This document shows, in pieces, positions 30,106 through 40,521 of a stretch of 64,000 nt of DNA. The notes beneath the pieces were generated by a model. The model saw nothing but the letters and a program-made list of their open reading frames with translations, was not told where the DNA came from and did no database searches. Source of the stretch: an uncultured Clostridia bacterium. GTDB lineage: Bacteria; Bacillota; Clostridia; Saccharofermentanales; DTU023. A program made the position numbers and the translations under genes. How positions within the stretch are numbered: position 1 is the first letter of the stretch; every line of letters begins with the position of its first letter. The stretch is from NCBI GenBank assembly GCA_937922005.1, contig CAKZWV010000054.1:1-64000 (forward strand). Reading direction: 5' to 3'.

Positions 30106-32197
30106 GATCTTCCTCCTCCTCGTGGGCTCTCGGCCTTTTTTGATCCGGATGCCTTGGAAAGTCCGTCTTGCCCTGGCAGTCTTGATTCTTTAGCTCGTAC
30201 TTTTGAAGGGCCCGGACGATGAGGTCGATTTCACTTTGCCAAGGCTGGTAGGAAAGGTCAGGGGGGAAGGCCAGGCCGGACCGAGGAGATAAATTTCCTT
30301 GGGCATAGAAGAAGGGATTTCCCCCTCCGGGCATGGTATCCCGCTTAAACTGACTGCGGAAAAAGCGAGAAAGGAATATTTGTAAGGTGGTGGCAAGCTT
30401 CGTCCACTCATATTGTTCCCCAAAATACTCCTTTGCTGACAAGAGAAGGGTCAAAGGACTATCGGGCGGTGTATCCCCAAGGATTTGCTCGATGAAGTAA
30501 TCGTGAATCTCATATTTCCCGATGATATCCTCCGTCTTTTGTGGGTTTTTACCACTAGCATCGACGGAAAGAAGCTCTGGGCTGATATCCCTGCCCAGGA
30601 TCTCGGTTAGGGGGGCACGGAGGGGAGAGGAAGATGGGAGATCATCGACAAAAGCGGCGATGATCTTTTGAATTCGAGTTTTTGTGAAAGAAGCGTTGGG
30701 ATTGTACATGGAGATGGCATCCCCATTGTAGGTCGCCCAACCAAGGGCGATTTCCGACAAATCCCCAGTTCCGAGCACAATACCGTTGTATTTATTCGCA
30801 AGATTCATTAAAAGATTCGTCCGCAGCCGGGCTTGGGAATTTTCAAAGGCGATCTGGTGGTTGGTCTCATCGATTTCAAGGAGGTCCTGGGTGGCCTTGG
30901 AGAGCTGGGTCAAGTCGAGGACCTCTAAGTCCAAGTCCAGAGCCCGGCAGAGGTCCTTAGCCAGACGCATGGATTGGTCCGTGGAGCCCATAGCAGGGAG
31001 GGCGATAGGGAGAATCTGTAGGGGATCCTTTCCCATTCCCTTCTTTTTTTGGAATTTTTTAGCTTGCACCGCAATGAGGAGGGCGAGGGTTGAATCGAGG
31101 CCTGCTGATAGACCAAGAATCACAGTTTTGCTATGGATCCGATCCATTTTCTGCGCTAGCCCCGCCCCAGCAGCTGCAAGCAGATAGAGATTTTCCGCCT
31201 CCAGGTCCTGGGAATCCCATGGATAGGCTGCTTCAACATTTTGGAAGGAGCCGGACTGTGCCAATTCTTGGGAATCAGCCCGATTCAGCTGAAGGCGATG
31301 GACCTGTGATTTTCTCAACTTCTGGTAAGATTGCAACAAATATTCCAGCAATCCTTCCCCATCTTCCAAGGCCTCGTAGCGCTGGTGCTTTTTTTCTTCC
31401 GGGCATTCCCCCAACCAGGCATAGAGGAAGGGTTCAGACTTCTCCTGGCAAGACTCTCGGAATGAATTTTCAGCGACAGCCCGGGCTACCTGCACCTTCA
31501 GAGCAGGGAGGGAATGCGCAAGGACAGGGCGAGCAAGGAGATCGTTTTGGAAGAGGATCTCGCCCCCTGGGGTAAGAAGGAGGATGGAAGCCAGACCTAC
31601 AACATCCGAGGGTGAAGCTGTATCCCCGGGGAGGAGGAAGAGACAAGCTTTCTCCCTTTGAAAGGCTTGCTCTTGATAAAGATTGATTTCTCTAGGATAA
31701 AGAGCGTTATTCTTAGCATAATGCAGAGAAAAAGGCAAGGAAGAAGGAGAGTAAAGCACTTTTGCATCCTCACCCATATCTTCCTCCGTTTCTGTGTTCC
31801 ACGCTTCATCTTCAGATCCGATGTACCAGGCTTCGTTCTCATCTAAGACCTGGATTTGCCCGCCCTGAATGAATTGGATACCTTGGGTGGAAGAAAGGAG
31901 GAAAGATTTCTCAGGATAGGGCAAAGTGGCTTGGCGGAGGCCCTGGAGGAATATTTCTTCTTCCCCTAGAGTGGGGGGAGAAGTGGCAAAGATCTGATGT
32001 GGATCCTCAAAAGTCATGGTATTTCCAAGCACGATAAAGTCAGCATCTGGATCAATACTCTTTTCTAGAATATCTTGAAAATCTTTACGATACAGTTCAA
32101 TGGTATCTTTTACCCCATTTTCTATGGAATGATAAAGGCGGGGGAGGGTGATTACTTGCAGGAGATGGACTGGAGGCCATGGAGTGGAGTAGGACAT
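30098..32197 (-). CDS. nadE: NAD+ synthetase with degenerate amidase domain
   Basis: Makes NAD+ from nicotinic acid adenine dinucleotide. The C-terminal half (about 345-640) is a good synthetase: PP-loop GLSAGLDSTLALLIA (SAGLDS in place of the usual SGGLDS), then ALPAMGSTDQS, GTGDLSEIALGWATYNGD and the KDTM-like QFKRDTMPGG. The N-terminal 330 residues align in position with the nitrilase-type glutaminase of long NadE proteins. However, I see neither its Glu (PEL) nor its nucleophile Cys context, and the sequence is full of acidic insertions. It may therefore depend on free ammonia or another amidotransferase. The tail is rich in Glu and His. Confidence 0.85.
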   Translation of the reverse strand: MSYSTPWPPVHLLQVITLPRLYHSIENGVKDTIELYRKDFQDILEKSIDPDADFIVLGNTMTFEDPHQIFATSPPTLGEEEIFLQGLRQATLPYPEKSFLLSSTQGIQFIQGGQIQVLDENEAWYIGSEDEAWNTETEEDMGEDAKVLYSPSSLPFSLHYAKNNALYPREINLYQEQAFQREKACLFLLPGDTASPSDVVGLASILLLTPGGEILFQNDLLARPVLAHSLPALKVQVARAVAENSFRESCQEKSEPFLYAWLGECPEEKKHQRYEALEDGEGLLEYLLQSYQKLRKSQVHRLQLNRADSQELAQSGSFQNVEAAYPWDSQDLEAENLYLLAAAGAGLAQKMDRIHSKTVILGLSAGLDSTLALLIAVQAKKFQKKKGMGKDPLQILPIALPAMGSTDQSMRLAKDLCRALDLDLEVLDLTQLSKATQDLLEIDETNHQIAFENSQARLRTNLLMNLANKYNGIVLGTGDLSEIALGWATYNGDAISMYNPNASFTKTRIQKIIAAFVDDLPSSSPLRAPLTEILGRDISPELLSVDASGKNPQKTEDIIGKYEIHDYFIEQILGDTPPDSPLTLLLSAKEYFGEQYEWTKLATTLQIFLSRFFRSQFKRDTMPGGGNPFFYAQGNLSPRSGLAFPPDLSYQPWQSEIDLIVRALQKYELKNQDCQGKTDFPRHPDQKRPRAHEEEEDHA

Positions 32198-32316
32198 GAT
32201 TTTTTCCTTTCTTAATTTTTGTTTGGTGAGGAGGACGGTAAGAAGCTTAGGGAGGGCCCTACTAGGACCCTAGCGAGGAGCTCGCTGGGAGCACCAGCGA
32301 AAAAGGGACCTCTCCC

Positions 32317-33804
32317 TCATTGCACCTTCCGGACCATGAGACTAAAGAGCTCTTTCCAGCGGGGGGTCTTGCCATATTGGAGGACCCCGTAGTGGTAAAG
32401 GTGGATGGCAAAGTTGGCGACAAAATAAATGCTGATGCTGTGGAGGAGAAGGGGGATCAGGATTTGCCATATAGCGAGGCTTTGGAGAGAAAAACGGGCA
32501 TAAAAAACCAAAATCCCAAAAAGGGGGACGTAAGAAAGAATACGGACCCAAAGGGCACCGGGAGTATTTGTGGCAAGGAGGGCGAGCATAAAAATACCAA
32601 GTATCAGGGAGGAGATCGGGGTCGTCAGTTGGCTGAGTTCTTCCGTCCTGTTTACAAATGATCCCAAAGAGGCGTAAAGATACGCATAAGTTAGATAAGC
32701 GATGAGAAAGATGATCAAGGACATGAGGAGGTTCCTGGGCTGCAGGGTGCTCAGACTAAAGAGGGTGGCGACGGGGGGATAATCAAGTTTAATGGTAATG
32801 ATTTTCGCTAGGGTTGTGAAAAAATAGTAGGCCCAGCCAAAAAAGACGAGCTGGAGGATACCGACGATGGCAAGACCCAGGACTTTACCGTGGATGAGGG
32901 CGGCTGGGGATGTCGATGTAATTAGGATTTCCATGGCACGATTGGATTTTTCGGCGGCGACAATGGTGGCCGTCCGCTGCCCGTAGGTGAGAATGAAAAT
33001 ATAGAGAATGAGGATCATCGATACTGCGTAAGGGAAGGTGCTCGCCAGGTTTGGTACCCCCTTTTTGTTCGTAAGCTCCACGAGTTTCATGCTAGCCGGC
33101 TCGGTGACCTGAGCAATTTCATCAGTCTTTAATCCCTTTTTTTCTAGGAAATCTTTGGTAATCTCTTTCGAAATCAGGACCCGCAAGCTGTTGGCCAAAG
33201 TGTTTTGCTGGTCGAGATAGAGGGTGTACCAGGCATATTGATCGACATCTTGAATAACAAATATTCCCTGGATATTAGGATTAGCTTCCGCAAAGACCAG
33301 GTAGTCGAAGGTGTCGTGGGGGCCAAGCTTATCCGTCGCTTCTGCAGTAAGGACGGTTTGTGATTTAGAAGAGCCTGTTTCTTCCGAGGCCTTGTCCAGG
33401 TTTCTTTCCAGGTTTCTTTCCAGGTCTTTTTCTGGATCCTTTTCTAGATCTTCCCGTCGAATGACCTTCTGAACATCTTCAATGGTGCTGTAGTAATTTT
33501 CAGCGTTGAGCCCCTGGACTTCTAAGTCAGGTAGGGCCTTTTTTAGAAAGGAGAAATCTTTCAGAAAACCGTTGGGATCTTGGATATAGACAAGTTTGGT
33601 CGTTTTATTTGCCGGATTTAAGCGGTGTAGCCCATCCATGAGGAGGGGAGAAAAAGTTGAAAAGGCAATCAGCAGGAGGGTCACGAGGGTCGCAATTTTA
33701 AAAGCCCGGCTGGTGATGTAATTTTTACCCTCAAAGCGCATGACCGTCTTAATTCCAGAGAGGGTCTTTTGCCAAGAAGAAGGGCAAGTAGCTTCGTGAT
33801 TCAT
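32317..33804 (-). CDS. ABC-2 type transporter permease (NatB-like)
   Basis: A 495-residue membrane subunit of an ABC exporter. One helix near residues 36-56 is followed by a large extracytoplasmic domain of about 190 residues, then six helices from about residue 250, including a segment NRAMEILITSTSPAALIHGKVLG. That helix-loop pattern is characteristic of the ABC-2/NatB group. A degenerate repeat, DLEKDPEKDLERNLERNLDK, sits in the external domain. No ATPase gene is adjacent; the partner may be elsewhere. The gene lies between nadE and enolase on the same strand. Substrate unknown; NatB-like members export sodium or antimicrobial peptides. Confidence 0.82.
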   Translation of the reverse strand: MNHEATCPSSWQKTLSGIKTVMRFEGKNYITSRAFKIATLVTLLLIAFSTFSPLLMDGLHRLNPANKTTKLVYIQDPNGFLKDFSFLKKALPDLEVQGLNAENYYSTIEDVQKVIRREDLEKDPEKDLERNLERNLDKASEETGSSKSQTVLTAEATDKLGPHDTFDYLVFAEANPNIQGIFVIQDVDQYAWYTLYLDQQNTLANSLRVLISKEITKDFLEKKGLKTDEIAQVTEPASMKLVELTNKKGVPNLASTFPYAVSMILILYIFILTYGQRTATIVAAEKSNRAMEILITSTSPAALIHGKVLGLAIVGILQLVFFGWAYYFFTTLAKIITIKLDYPPVATLFSLSTLQPRNLLMSLIIFLIAYLTYAYLYASLGSFVNRTEELSQLTTPISSLILGIFMLALLATNTPGALWVRILSYVPLFGILVFYARFSLQSLAIWQILIPLLLHSISIYFVANFAIHLYHYGVLQYGKTPRWKELFSLMVRKVQ

Positions 33805-34117
33805 AGGTATCGAGAAAAATCCTTTCTGCTGGTAATTTTAAATAGCGAGCAGCAAGCACCGCTGCTCGCCTTCGCCTAAGACTTGCAGCTTACACGAAAG
33901 TTAAATGAAAGAAGGCCAGGCTCGTAACCCTGACATCGTAGGTCTTCCCTTCCAGGAATCTTCTACGATGGGTGCCAAGCCCGGCCCTCTCCTAGAAAAT
34001 GAGATCAAACATTATTTTTGAATAAAATGTCGATAAGCTTTCTGCTGTTTCAACAGGGCTGCTTCATTCAAGAAGTTGCCTTTTAGGGCAAGGGAGCCCT
34101 GTTCAAGATGCTCCCTA
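33805..34117. other. Intergenic region with hairpins downstream of enolase
   Basis: Nothing coding. Two hairpins are seen: GCGAGCAG with CTGCTCGC at about 33845-33868, and a long imperfect one at about 33910-33990 in which GGCC, GGCT and CATCGTAG segments pair with their complements. Read on the minus strand the latter ends in TTCTTTC and may be the enolase terminator. Confidence 0.5.
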
Positions 34118-35431
<1,314 letters not shown>

Positions 35432-35539
35432 TTATTCATCTGATGTGTCAACCGAGTATATCACTTTCAAGAGAATTTGTCTGTGGCACGCAGATCACAA
35501 TTGAGCCTATTGCTGGAAAATTTGCAAATAATCCAACCC

Positions 35540-35568
35540 TTGCCTTTCTTTCTCCCTAGTGCTAGAAT
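35540..35568 (+). promoter_or_regulatory. Promoter of the fur-dtxR pair
   Basis: TTGCCT and TAGAAT are separated by 17 bases. An AT-rich stretch follows (TTTAGATTTATTCTATAA) that could be an autoregulatory Fur/PerR-type operator. Just upstream at 35514-35534 a near-palindrome pairs GGAAAATTTGC with an exact inverted copy of the GGANTATTTGY motif. Confidence 0.65.
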
Positions 35569-35662
35569 AGATTTGTTTAGATTTATTCTATAACTTAATA
35601 CCTTACACAAAACCTGATATTTTTTATCAATTTATTCTCACACCTGTAAAGGAGGAGAGCTT

Positions 35663-36184
35663 TTGAACTCTTTAGACATCGCAAAAAGATGGTTGGCTGA
35701 TCACAATATTAAGATTACGAATCAGCGAGTCCTCATCGTGGATTATCTTTTGCGGCATCCAGGGCATTCAACTGCCAATCAGATTTATATAGGGATGCAG
35801 CAGGAAGGATCCCAGATGGCACCTGCCACCGTTTATAATAATTTACACTTACTTGTCGAAGCCGGCGGTCTCCAAGAACTCAATATGTGCGGGAGTGAGA
35901 AGGTCTATGACCTGACATTGCACCGGCATGCTCATTTTGTTTGCCTTGGTTGTTCTTGTATTTCCGATGTGGAACTTGGCGAAGCCATGATTCCCATTTT
36001 GGAAAAAATGAAGGAACAAGGCATGCATTGCACCGACTTTGACTTGGTTTTCAGCGGCTACTGTGATGAGTGCCTGGAGCGCAAGTTGCAAGAGGAAAGG
36101 GAAGCCCTCGAGATGCGGAGTGGTTACGCTCGTGATCTCAACCGGGCTAGAGTGGGTTCCACCTTGCCTTCCTTTATCAACTAA
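35663..36184 (+). CDS. Fur-family metalloregulator
   Basis: Dimeric winged-helix repressor sensing iron, peroxide (PerR), zinc or manganese; the subtype is not certain. The 173-residue protein has the DNA-binding half (about 1-85: KITNQRVLIVDYLLRH, then MAPATVYNNLHLLVEAGG) and the metal half with HRHAHFVCLGC and CDEC, supplying the two CxxC pairs of the structural zinc site. The start is TTG, chosen because AAAGGAGGAGAGCTT lies immediately before it. A C-terminal extension of about 30 residues rich in Arg and Glu is unusual. The start of the DtxR gene follows 56 bases later. Confidence 0.88.
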   Translation: MNSLDIAKRWLADHNIKITNQRVLIVDYLLRHPGHSTANQIYIGMQQEGSQMAPATVYNNLHLLVEAGGLQELNMCGSEKVYDLTLHRHAHFVCLGCSCISDVELGEAMIPILEKMKEQGMHCTDFDLVFSGYCDECLERKLQEEREALEMRSGYARDLNRARVGSTLPSFIN

Positions 36185-36240
36185 TCGAAACAAGAAAAGT
36201 ATAAAGACCCGGCACAAAGCCCGAAAGGAAGAGGTGTGTA

Positions 36241-36636
36241 ATGGAGATCAATAAGACGGTAGAGGATTATTTGGAGGCAATGCTCATGATCAAGGAGCGC
36301 AAGGGTCAAGTCCGGTCTATTGATGTGGCCGACCTCCTCGGAGTCACGAAGCCCAGTGTGAGCTATATGACAAAACGCCTCCGGGAAGGTGATTATATCA
36401 CCATGGATGAGAACGGATTAATCAACCTCACCCCTGCTGGGGCTTCCATTGCTTCCCGGATCTATAATCGCCATAAGACCCTGACCCGGGTCTTTGTTGA
36501 GCTGGGTGTCGACGAAGAGACAGCCGCAAAGGATGCTTGCCTGGTCGAGCACGACCTCAGCCATGAGACTTACCAGGCCCTCTGCGACTTTCTTTTGGAA
36601 AAACTTGATCCGAAGGAGCCAGCGACGGAAGAGTAA
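36241..36636 (+). CDS. DtxR/MntR-family iron- or manganese-dependent repressor
   Basis: Metal-activated repressor. At 131 residues it has the winged helix (VRSIDVADLLGVTKPSVSYMTKRL, about 23-46) and the dimerisation/metal-binding domain (ASRIYNRHKTLTRVFVELGVDEETAAKDACLVEHDLS), but lacks the SH3-like third domain, like the short MntR/IdeR forms. The metal site uses the conserved Glu/His in VEHDLS and His in NRHK. It sits behind a Fur-family gene and faces a copper ATPase, suggesting a metal-homeostasis neighbourhood. Confidence 0.9.
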   Translation: MEINKTVEDYLEAMLMIKERKGQVRSIDVADLLGVTKPSVSYMTKRLREGDYITMDENGLINLTPAGASIASRIYNRHKTLTRVFVELGVDEETAAKDACLVEHDLSHETYQALCDFLLEKLDPKEPATEE

Positions 36637-36730
36637 CGTCAGTGGCTTGAGACAATATGGATTGAGAAAATACAAAAGGCCTGCCTCCTGAGGGTATTCA
36701 ATAATGTTTCTTCATTCCATTTAGGCCTTG

Positions 36731-36760
36731 AAAAAGGGGAGCATCATGCTCCCCTTTTAT
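36731..36760. terminator. Bidirectional terminator between dtxR and copA
   Basis: AAAAGGGGAGCAT and ATGCTCCCCTTTT form a perfect 13-bp hairpin around a single base, with A-run and T-run on either side. It can serve both converging transcripts. Confidence 0.92.
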
Positions 36761-36777
36761 TTTTATCATTTTTTTTA

Positions 36778-36999
36778 TCAAATATTTCTTATTTCTACTA
36801 CTTTGTATCCGATGTCTTCTATGGTCTTTTGGATGGTCCCGTCGCTGAGGTCGATTTCTGCGTTGTGACTTTTAAGGGTGGCCATTTTTTCTGGAAGGCT
36901 GACCGTCACGTGGACATCGCCAAGGCCTTCTAAGGCCTCTTGAACACGAGCTTTACAGTGGTCACACATCATTCCTTCAATAATTACCTGTTTTTTCAT
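36778..36999 (-). CDS. copZ: CopZ-like copper chaperone from an internal in-frame start in copA
   Basis: The last 73 codons of copA begin with ATG (MKKQVIIEGMMCDHC) preceded by AAAGGAGGAACAAAT, a near-perfect Shine-Dalgarno at normal spacing. Free CopZ, a roughly 70-residue Cu(I) chaperone with one CxxC, could thus be made from the same frame. The arrangement looks like ancestral copA-copZ genes joined by loss of the copA stop, with the chaperone's initiation site kept. Independent translation is inferred, not shown. Confidence 0.6.
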   Translation of the reverse strand: MKKQVIIEGMMCDHCKARVQEALEGLGDVHVTVSLPEKMATLKSHNAEIDLSDGTIQKTIEDIGYKVVEIRNI

Positions 37000-39744
37000 A
37001 TTTGTTCCTCCTTTAGAGATATCATAAACAATATCTTGCGAAACTCGATTTTTACTTGGGTTATAAAGGCCGTTTTTTGAGGCCTTTTTCTGATTTTTCT
37101 GATTTTGGTTGTTGGGATTATTTGTAGCCGGAAGAAGGGAAAGCATATTCCTTACCTGAGGCTGGGGGACTTGGGCCCGCTGGGGCTCGTAAGAAAAAGG
37201 ATGGTTGACTTGGAAGCGATTGAGGCTGAGAGCGTTACTTACGACGAAGACGGAACTCAGGCTCATGCAGGCTGCGGCAATCATCGGATTCAAACTGATC
37301 CCCCACTTAGGATAGAGGATTCCGCCGGCAATGGGAATACATAGGACATTATAAAAGAAGGCCCAGAAATAATTTTCTTTAATTTTACGGAGGGAACGTT
37401 TGGCGAGGTCGATGGCACTTCCCACATCCTGTAAATCGGAATGGACGAGGATGATATCTGCGGCATCCCTTGCCATATCGGTTCCCGCCCCCAGGGCAAT
37501 TCCCACATCTGCCCGCATGAGGGCGGGGGCATCGTTAATCCCGTCGCCGACCATGGCAACTCTTTTCTTTTGGCCAGGGACTTTATCAGCCTGCTTCTGC
37601 GTTTTATTTATTTTTCCATTGCCTATTCCTCCTTCGCTTTGGACTTTTTGGACGGCAGCATCTTTTTCTTGAGGAAGGACCTGAGCAATGATCTCTTGAA
37701 TCCCGAGCTCCTGGGCAATGGCTTGGGCAGTTTCTTTTTTATCCCCGGTGAGCATGATGGTTTCAAGTCCTTGCCTGTGTAAAGCTTGGATAGCCGCCGG
37801 ACTGGTGTTCTTAACAAGGTCAGCCGCCGCAAGAATCCCAAGGATCTGGCTAGGAGAGGCATCATCCGAAGGATCGGCTGAATTTTCTCCTATGGATGCA
37901 AGAAACATCAAGGTCTTCCCCTCCTGGGCAAGGTCATTCATGACGGGGTGGAAGGAATCTAAAGAAATTCCTTCTTCTACCATCAAGGCGTCATTGCCAA
38001 GGAGAAGGTGTTTTCCTTCAACCCTACCCCGAAGGCCCCGCCCAGGGATGGCGGCAAAATTCTCGATTGGAGGTAAGGATGGGGCCTGGGCAGGGGCGGC
38101 TTTATGAGTATCTTCATGATCGCTTTCAAGAGCAACTTTATGAGCTGCAAGGACGGCTTTGGCCAGGGGCTGTTCTGACCTACTTTCTAAAGCGGCGGCC
38201 AGGGTAAGGACTTCTTCAGAGTCGACCCCCTCGGTACAAAGGATGATGTCCGTGATATAGGGGGTCCCTTCTGTGAGGGTCCCTGTTTTGTCTAGGATGA
38301 TCGTATCCACCTCAGCTAGGGTCTGTAGGGCTCCGGCTGTCCGAATGAGGAGGCCGTGTTTAGCCCCTTGCCCGGTTGCAACCATGATAACCACGGGAGT
38401 AGCAAGGCCCAAGGCACAGGGGCAGGAAATGACAAGAATGCTAATAGCCTGTCGAAGGGCAAATTCAAATGAACTGCCTGTGAGCGTCCAGATAACAAAA
38501 GTAAAAATCGCAATTCCTATGACTATAGGAACAAATACTCCTGCAATCTTATCCGCCAACGACTGAATGGGGGCTTTAGAGGAGGCGGCTTCTTCGACGA
38601 GTTGGATGATTTGTGACAGGGTGGTGTCTTCGCCAACGGCCTCTACTCGGAAGGTAAAGGAGCCGTTTTGGTTGATACTGGCTCCGATCACCTTGTCGCC
38701 TGGACCTTTACTGACGGGGAGGGACTCACCGGTAATGGCGGCCTCGTTGACTGCGCTCAGGCCTTCGGTGACGGTCCCGTCAAGGGGAATGGTTTCACCG
38801 GGCTTAATGAGGACAAGGTCACCGACCTTGACATCTTCAATAGGGACCTCTATCGGAATGCCATTTTGAAGGACCTTTGTAGTCTGTGGTTGAAGGCGGA
38901 TTAGACCTTCGAGGGCGGACCGGGTTTTCATTTTGGCTTTAACTTCCCAGTACTTACCGAGGGTGATCAGGGTGAGAATCATCCCAGCCCCCTCAAAATA
39001 GAGTTGGTGGCGGTAAAGATGAACTAGGTCATGATCTTGAAAGCCGAGCCCATAGTTGATGCGCATCAGGGCAAAAATCCCGTAGAGGTAGGATGAAATT
39101 GCTCCAACTGCGACCAAACTATCCATCGTTGGATGGAGGCGGATCAGACTCTTTCCTCCACGTATAAAAAAGCTTCGGTTGATCCATAGAATGGGAGTAC
39201 ATAAAAGTAGCTGAACAAGAGCATAGTTGCTGGCCCCGCCTGTCCCTTGTAAAAAAGCAGGAAGGGGAAGACCCAGCATGGGGCCCATGGATACGACCAT
39301 CAAAAGCCCCAAAAGGGGAAGGGAATAGAGAAGGCGCTGCCTCAATTCTTCTGCCTCTTCTACAAATAGTTGACTGGCCTCGGATGCCTTTCTAGTGCTA
39401 CTTGACTTAGGGATTGACTTATGGATTGGCTTAGATGTGGCATCTGAGTTAGCTTTCTGGCTGGCCTCTTTCATCTCGTCTTGAATTTCGGCTTCATAAC
39501 CGGCCTTCTCCACAGTTCGGACGATGTCCTTCAAGATCTGTTCTTTTCCTTCTGGACTTTTTTCGACCCTTGGATCCAAGTTTACTCTCATGGATTTCCC
39601 CATAAGACTAACTGTGACATCTTCTACCCCGTCTACCTTGCTGACCGCCTTTTGAACAGCTGCCTCGCAAGCTGCACAGGTCATTCCCTTTACCCAGAAG
39701 TTTGCAACTTGATTCTTCTGGATTGAATTCTTTATCTGTGTCAT
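36778..39744 (-). CDS. copA: Copper-transporting P1B-type ATPase fused to a CopZ chaperone domain
   Basis: Exports Cu(I) from the cytosol. Order of parts in 988 residues: N-terminal heavy-metal domain with GMTCAAC (20-26); a cytosolic linker; eight membrane helices; actuator motif TGES; metal-channel motif SCPCALGLATP; phosphorylation site DKTGT; nucleotide-binding region with GDGINDAPAL. Then comes a polar linker rich in Asn, Gln and Lys, and a second heavy-metal domain with GMMCDHC at the extreme C-terminus. The terminal domain looks like a full CopZ and has its own internal start. The protein is longer than the roughly 740-820 usual. A 15-bp inverted repeat overlaps the likely promoter. 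Confidence 0.94.
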   Translation of the reverse strand: MTQIKNSIQKNQVANFWVKGMTCAACEAAVQKAVSKVDGVEDVTVSLMGKSMRVNLDPRVEKSPEGKEQILKDIVRTVEKAGYEAEIQDEMKEASQKANSDATSKPIHKSIPKSSSTRKASEASQLFVEEAEELRQRLLYSLPLLGLLMVVSMGPMLGLPLPAFLQGTGGASNYALVQLLLCTPILWINRSFFIRGGKSLIRLHPTMDSLVAVGAISSYLYGIFALMRINYGLGFQDHDLVHLYRHQLYFEGAGMILTLITLGKYWEVKAKMKTRSALEGLIRLQPQTTKVLQNGIPIEVPIEDVKVGDLVLIKPGETIPLDGTVTEGLSAVNEAAITGESLPVSKGPGDKVIGASINQNGSFTFRVEAVGEDTTLSQIIQLVEEAASSKAPIQSLADKIAGVFVPIVIGIAIFTFVIWTLTGSSFEFALRQAISILVISCPCALGLATPVVIMVATGQGAKHGLLIRTAGALQTLAEVDTIILDKTGTLTEGTPYITDIILCTEGVDSEEVLTLAAALESRSEQPLAKAVLAAHKVALESDHEDTHKAAPAQAPSLPPIENFAAIPGRGLRGRVEGKHLLLGNDALMVEEGISLDSFHPVMNDLAQEGKTLMFLASIGENSADPSDDASPSQILGILAAADLVKNTSPAAIQALHRQGLETIMLTGDKKETAQAIAQELGIQEIIAQVLPQEKDAAVQKVQSEGGIGNGKINKTQKQADKVPGQKKRVAMVGDGINDAPALMRADVGIALGAGTDMARDAADIILVHSDLQDVGSAIDLAKRSLRKIKENYFWAFFYNVLCIPIAGGILYPKWGISLNPMIAAACMSLSSVFVVSNALSLNRFQVNHPFSYEPQRAQVPQPQVRNMLSLLPATNNPNNQNQKNQKKASKNGLYNPSKNRVSQDIVYDISKGGTNMKKQVIIEGMMCDHCKARVQEALEGLGDVHVTVSLPEKMATLKSHNAEIDLSDGTIQKTIEDIGYKVVEIRNI

Positions 39745-39822
39745 GTTGTCCTTCCTTAATAGCTATGGCTCTTCTGCGACGACTCTATCATGGATCGGCC
39801 TAAGCAGAATTTACCTATCCCC

Positions 39823-39867
39823 AGTATAACAAAATCCTCCCCTTTTACCATTTGGTAAAAGGGGAGG
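39823..39867 (-). promoter_or_regulatory. copA promoter with 32-bp palindrome
   Basis: A perfect inverted repeat, CCTCCCCTTTTACCA / TGGTAAAAGGGGAGG with a 2-nt centre (39836-39867), abuts a minus-strand TATACT -10 (complement at 39823-39828). It covers the spacer and -35 area, where TGGTAA lies 16 bases upstream of the -10. This is the position of a repressor or MerR-like activator site; it does not match the CopY TACAnnTGTA box. It could alternatively be a transcribed hairpin. Confidence 0.55.
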
Positions 39868-40364
39868 TATTATTGTTCATAAAAGTGTTAAACAGGAGAT
39901 GATTCAAGTATAGTTAGATAACTCTAACTTGTCAAGTACTTTTAGAAAAATTTTTAAATTTTCTAAAGATCCGATGATACGGGGCTCTTTATGTCTTTTC
40001 TTTGATCTTAAATCTGGCCTAAGGGAAGCTTCTGAATAGCAGGCAAGAACTTATCTTGACTTTCTTTAGAAAATAGGCAAGGGGGACAGAAACAAGGAGG
40101 GCAAGGGTGCTCTGATCTTTTGAGACTAAAGAAAATGATTTGGCATAACTGTACCTACAAAAGCTGAGTGTATGGTCTTAGTGTAGGACGGATGGATGCG
40201 GTTAATCGAGCCATGACCCGTCTGGATTCGAACATTAATCTGAGTCTATTAGCAAAGAACAGTTGAATCCTTTCATTCTGCTGACTATTGTTATTTATAT
40301 GTAATAATAGCAAGCTTATTGAGATTATTCTTCTACATGGAACAAATCTTATACCATGAGAGAA

Positions 40365-40380
40365 TGTTCCACGTGGAACA
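40365..40380. other. parS site 1
   Basis: Perfect palindrome TGTTCCACGTGGAACA, differing from the Bacillus consensus TGTTNCACGTGAAACA only at one base. Binding site and CTP-clamp loading site for the ParB encoded at 19.9-21.1 kb. Confidence 0.95.
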
Positions 40381-40442
40381 TTCTCGAAAAGTTAAACTCC
40401 TAAAAGTTGTACGAGACGAAAATGTTTGAGTAATTTATAAAT

Positions 40443-40458
40443 TGTTCCACGTGGAACA
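40443..40458. other. parS site 2
   Basis: Identical 16-bp palindrome to site 1, 78 bases further on. The flanks are shared with site 1, including GTTAAA about 10 bases after the site and a TTTATNAATTG lead-in. Confidence 0.95.
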
Positions 40459-40521
40459 ATCTCTTAATGTTAAATTTCTTAAAAGGGTTTGAGCCGGAAA
40501 ATGCTTAGGCAGTTTATTAAT

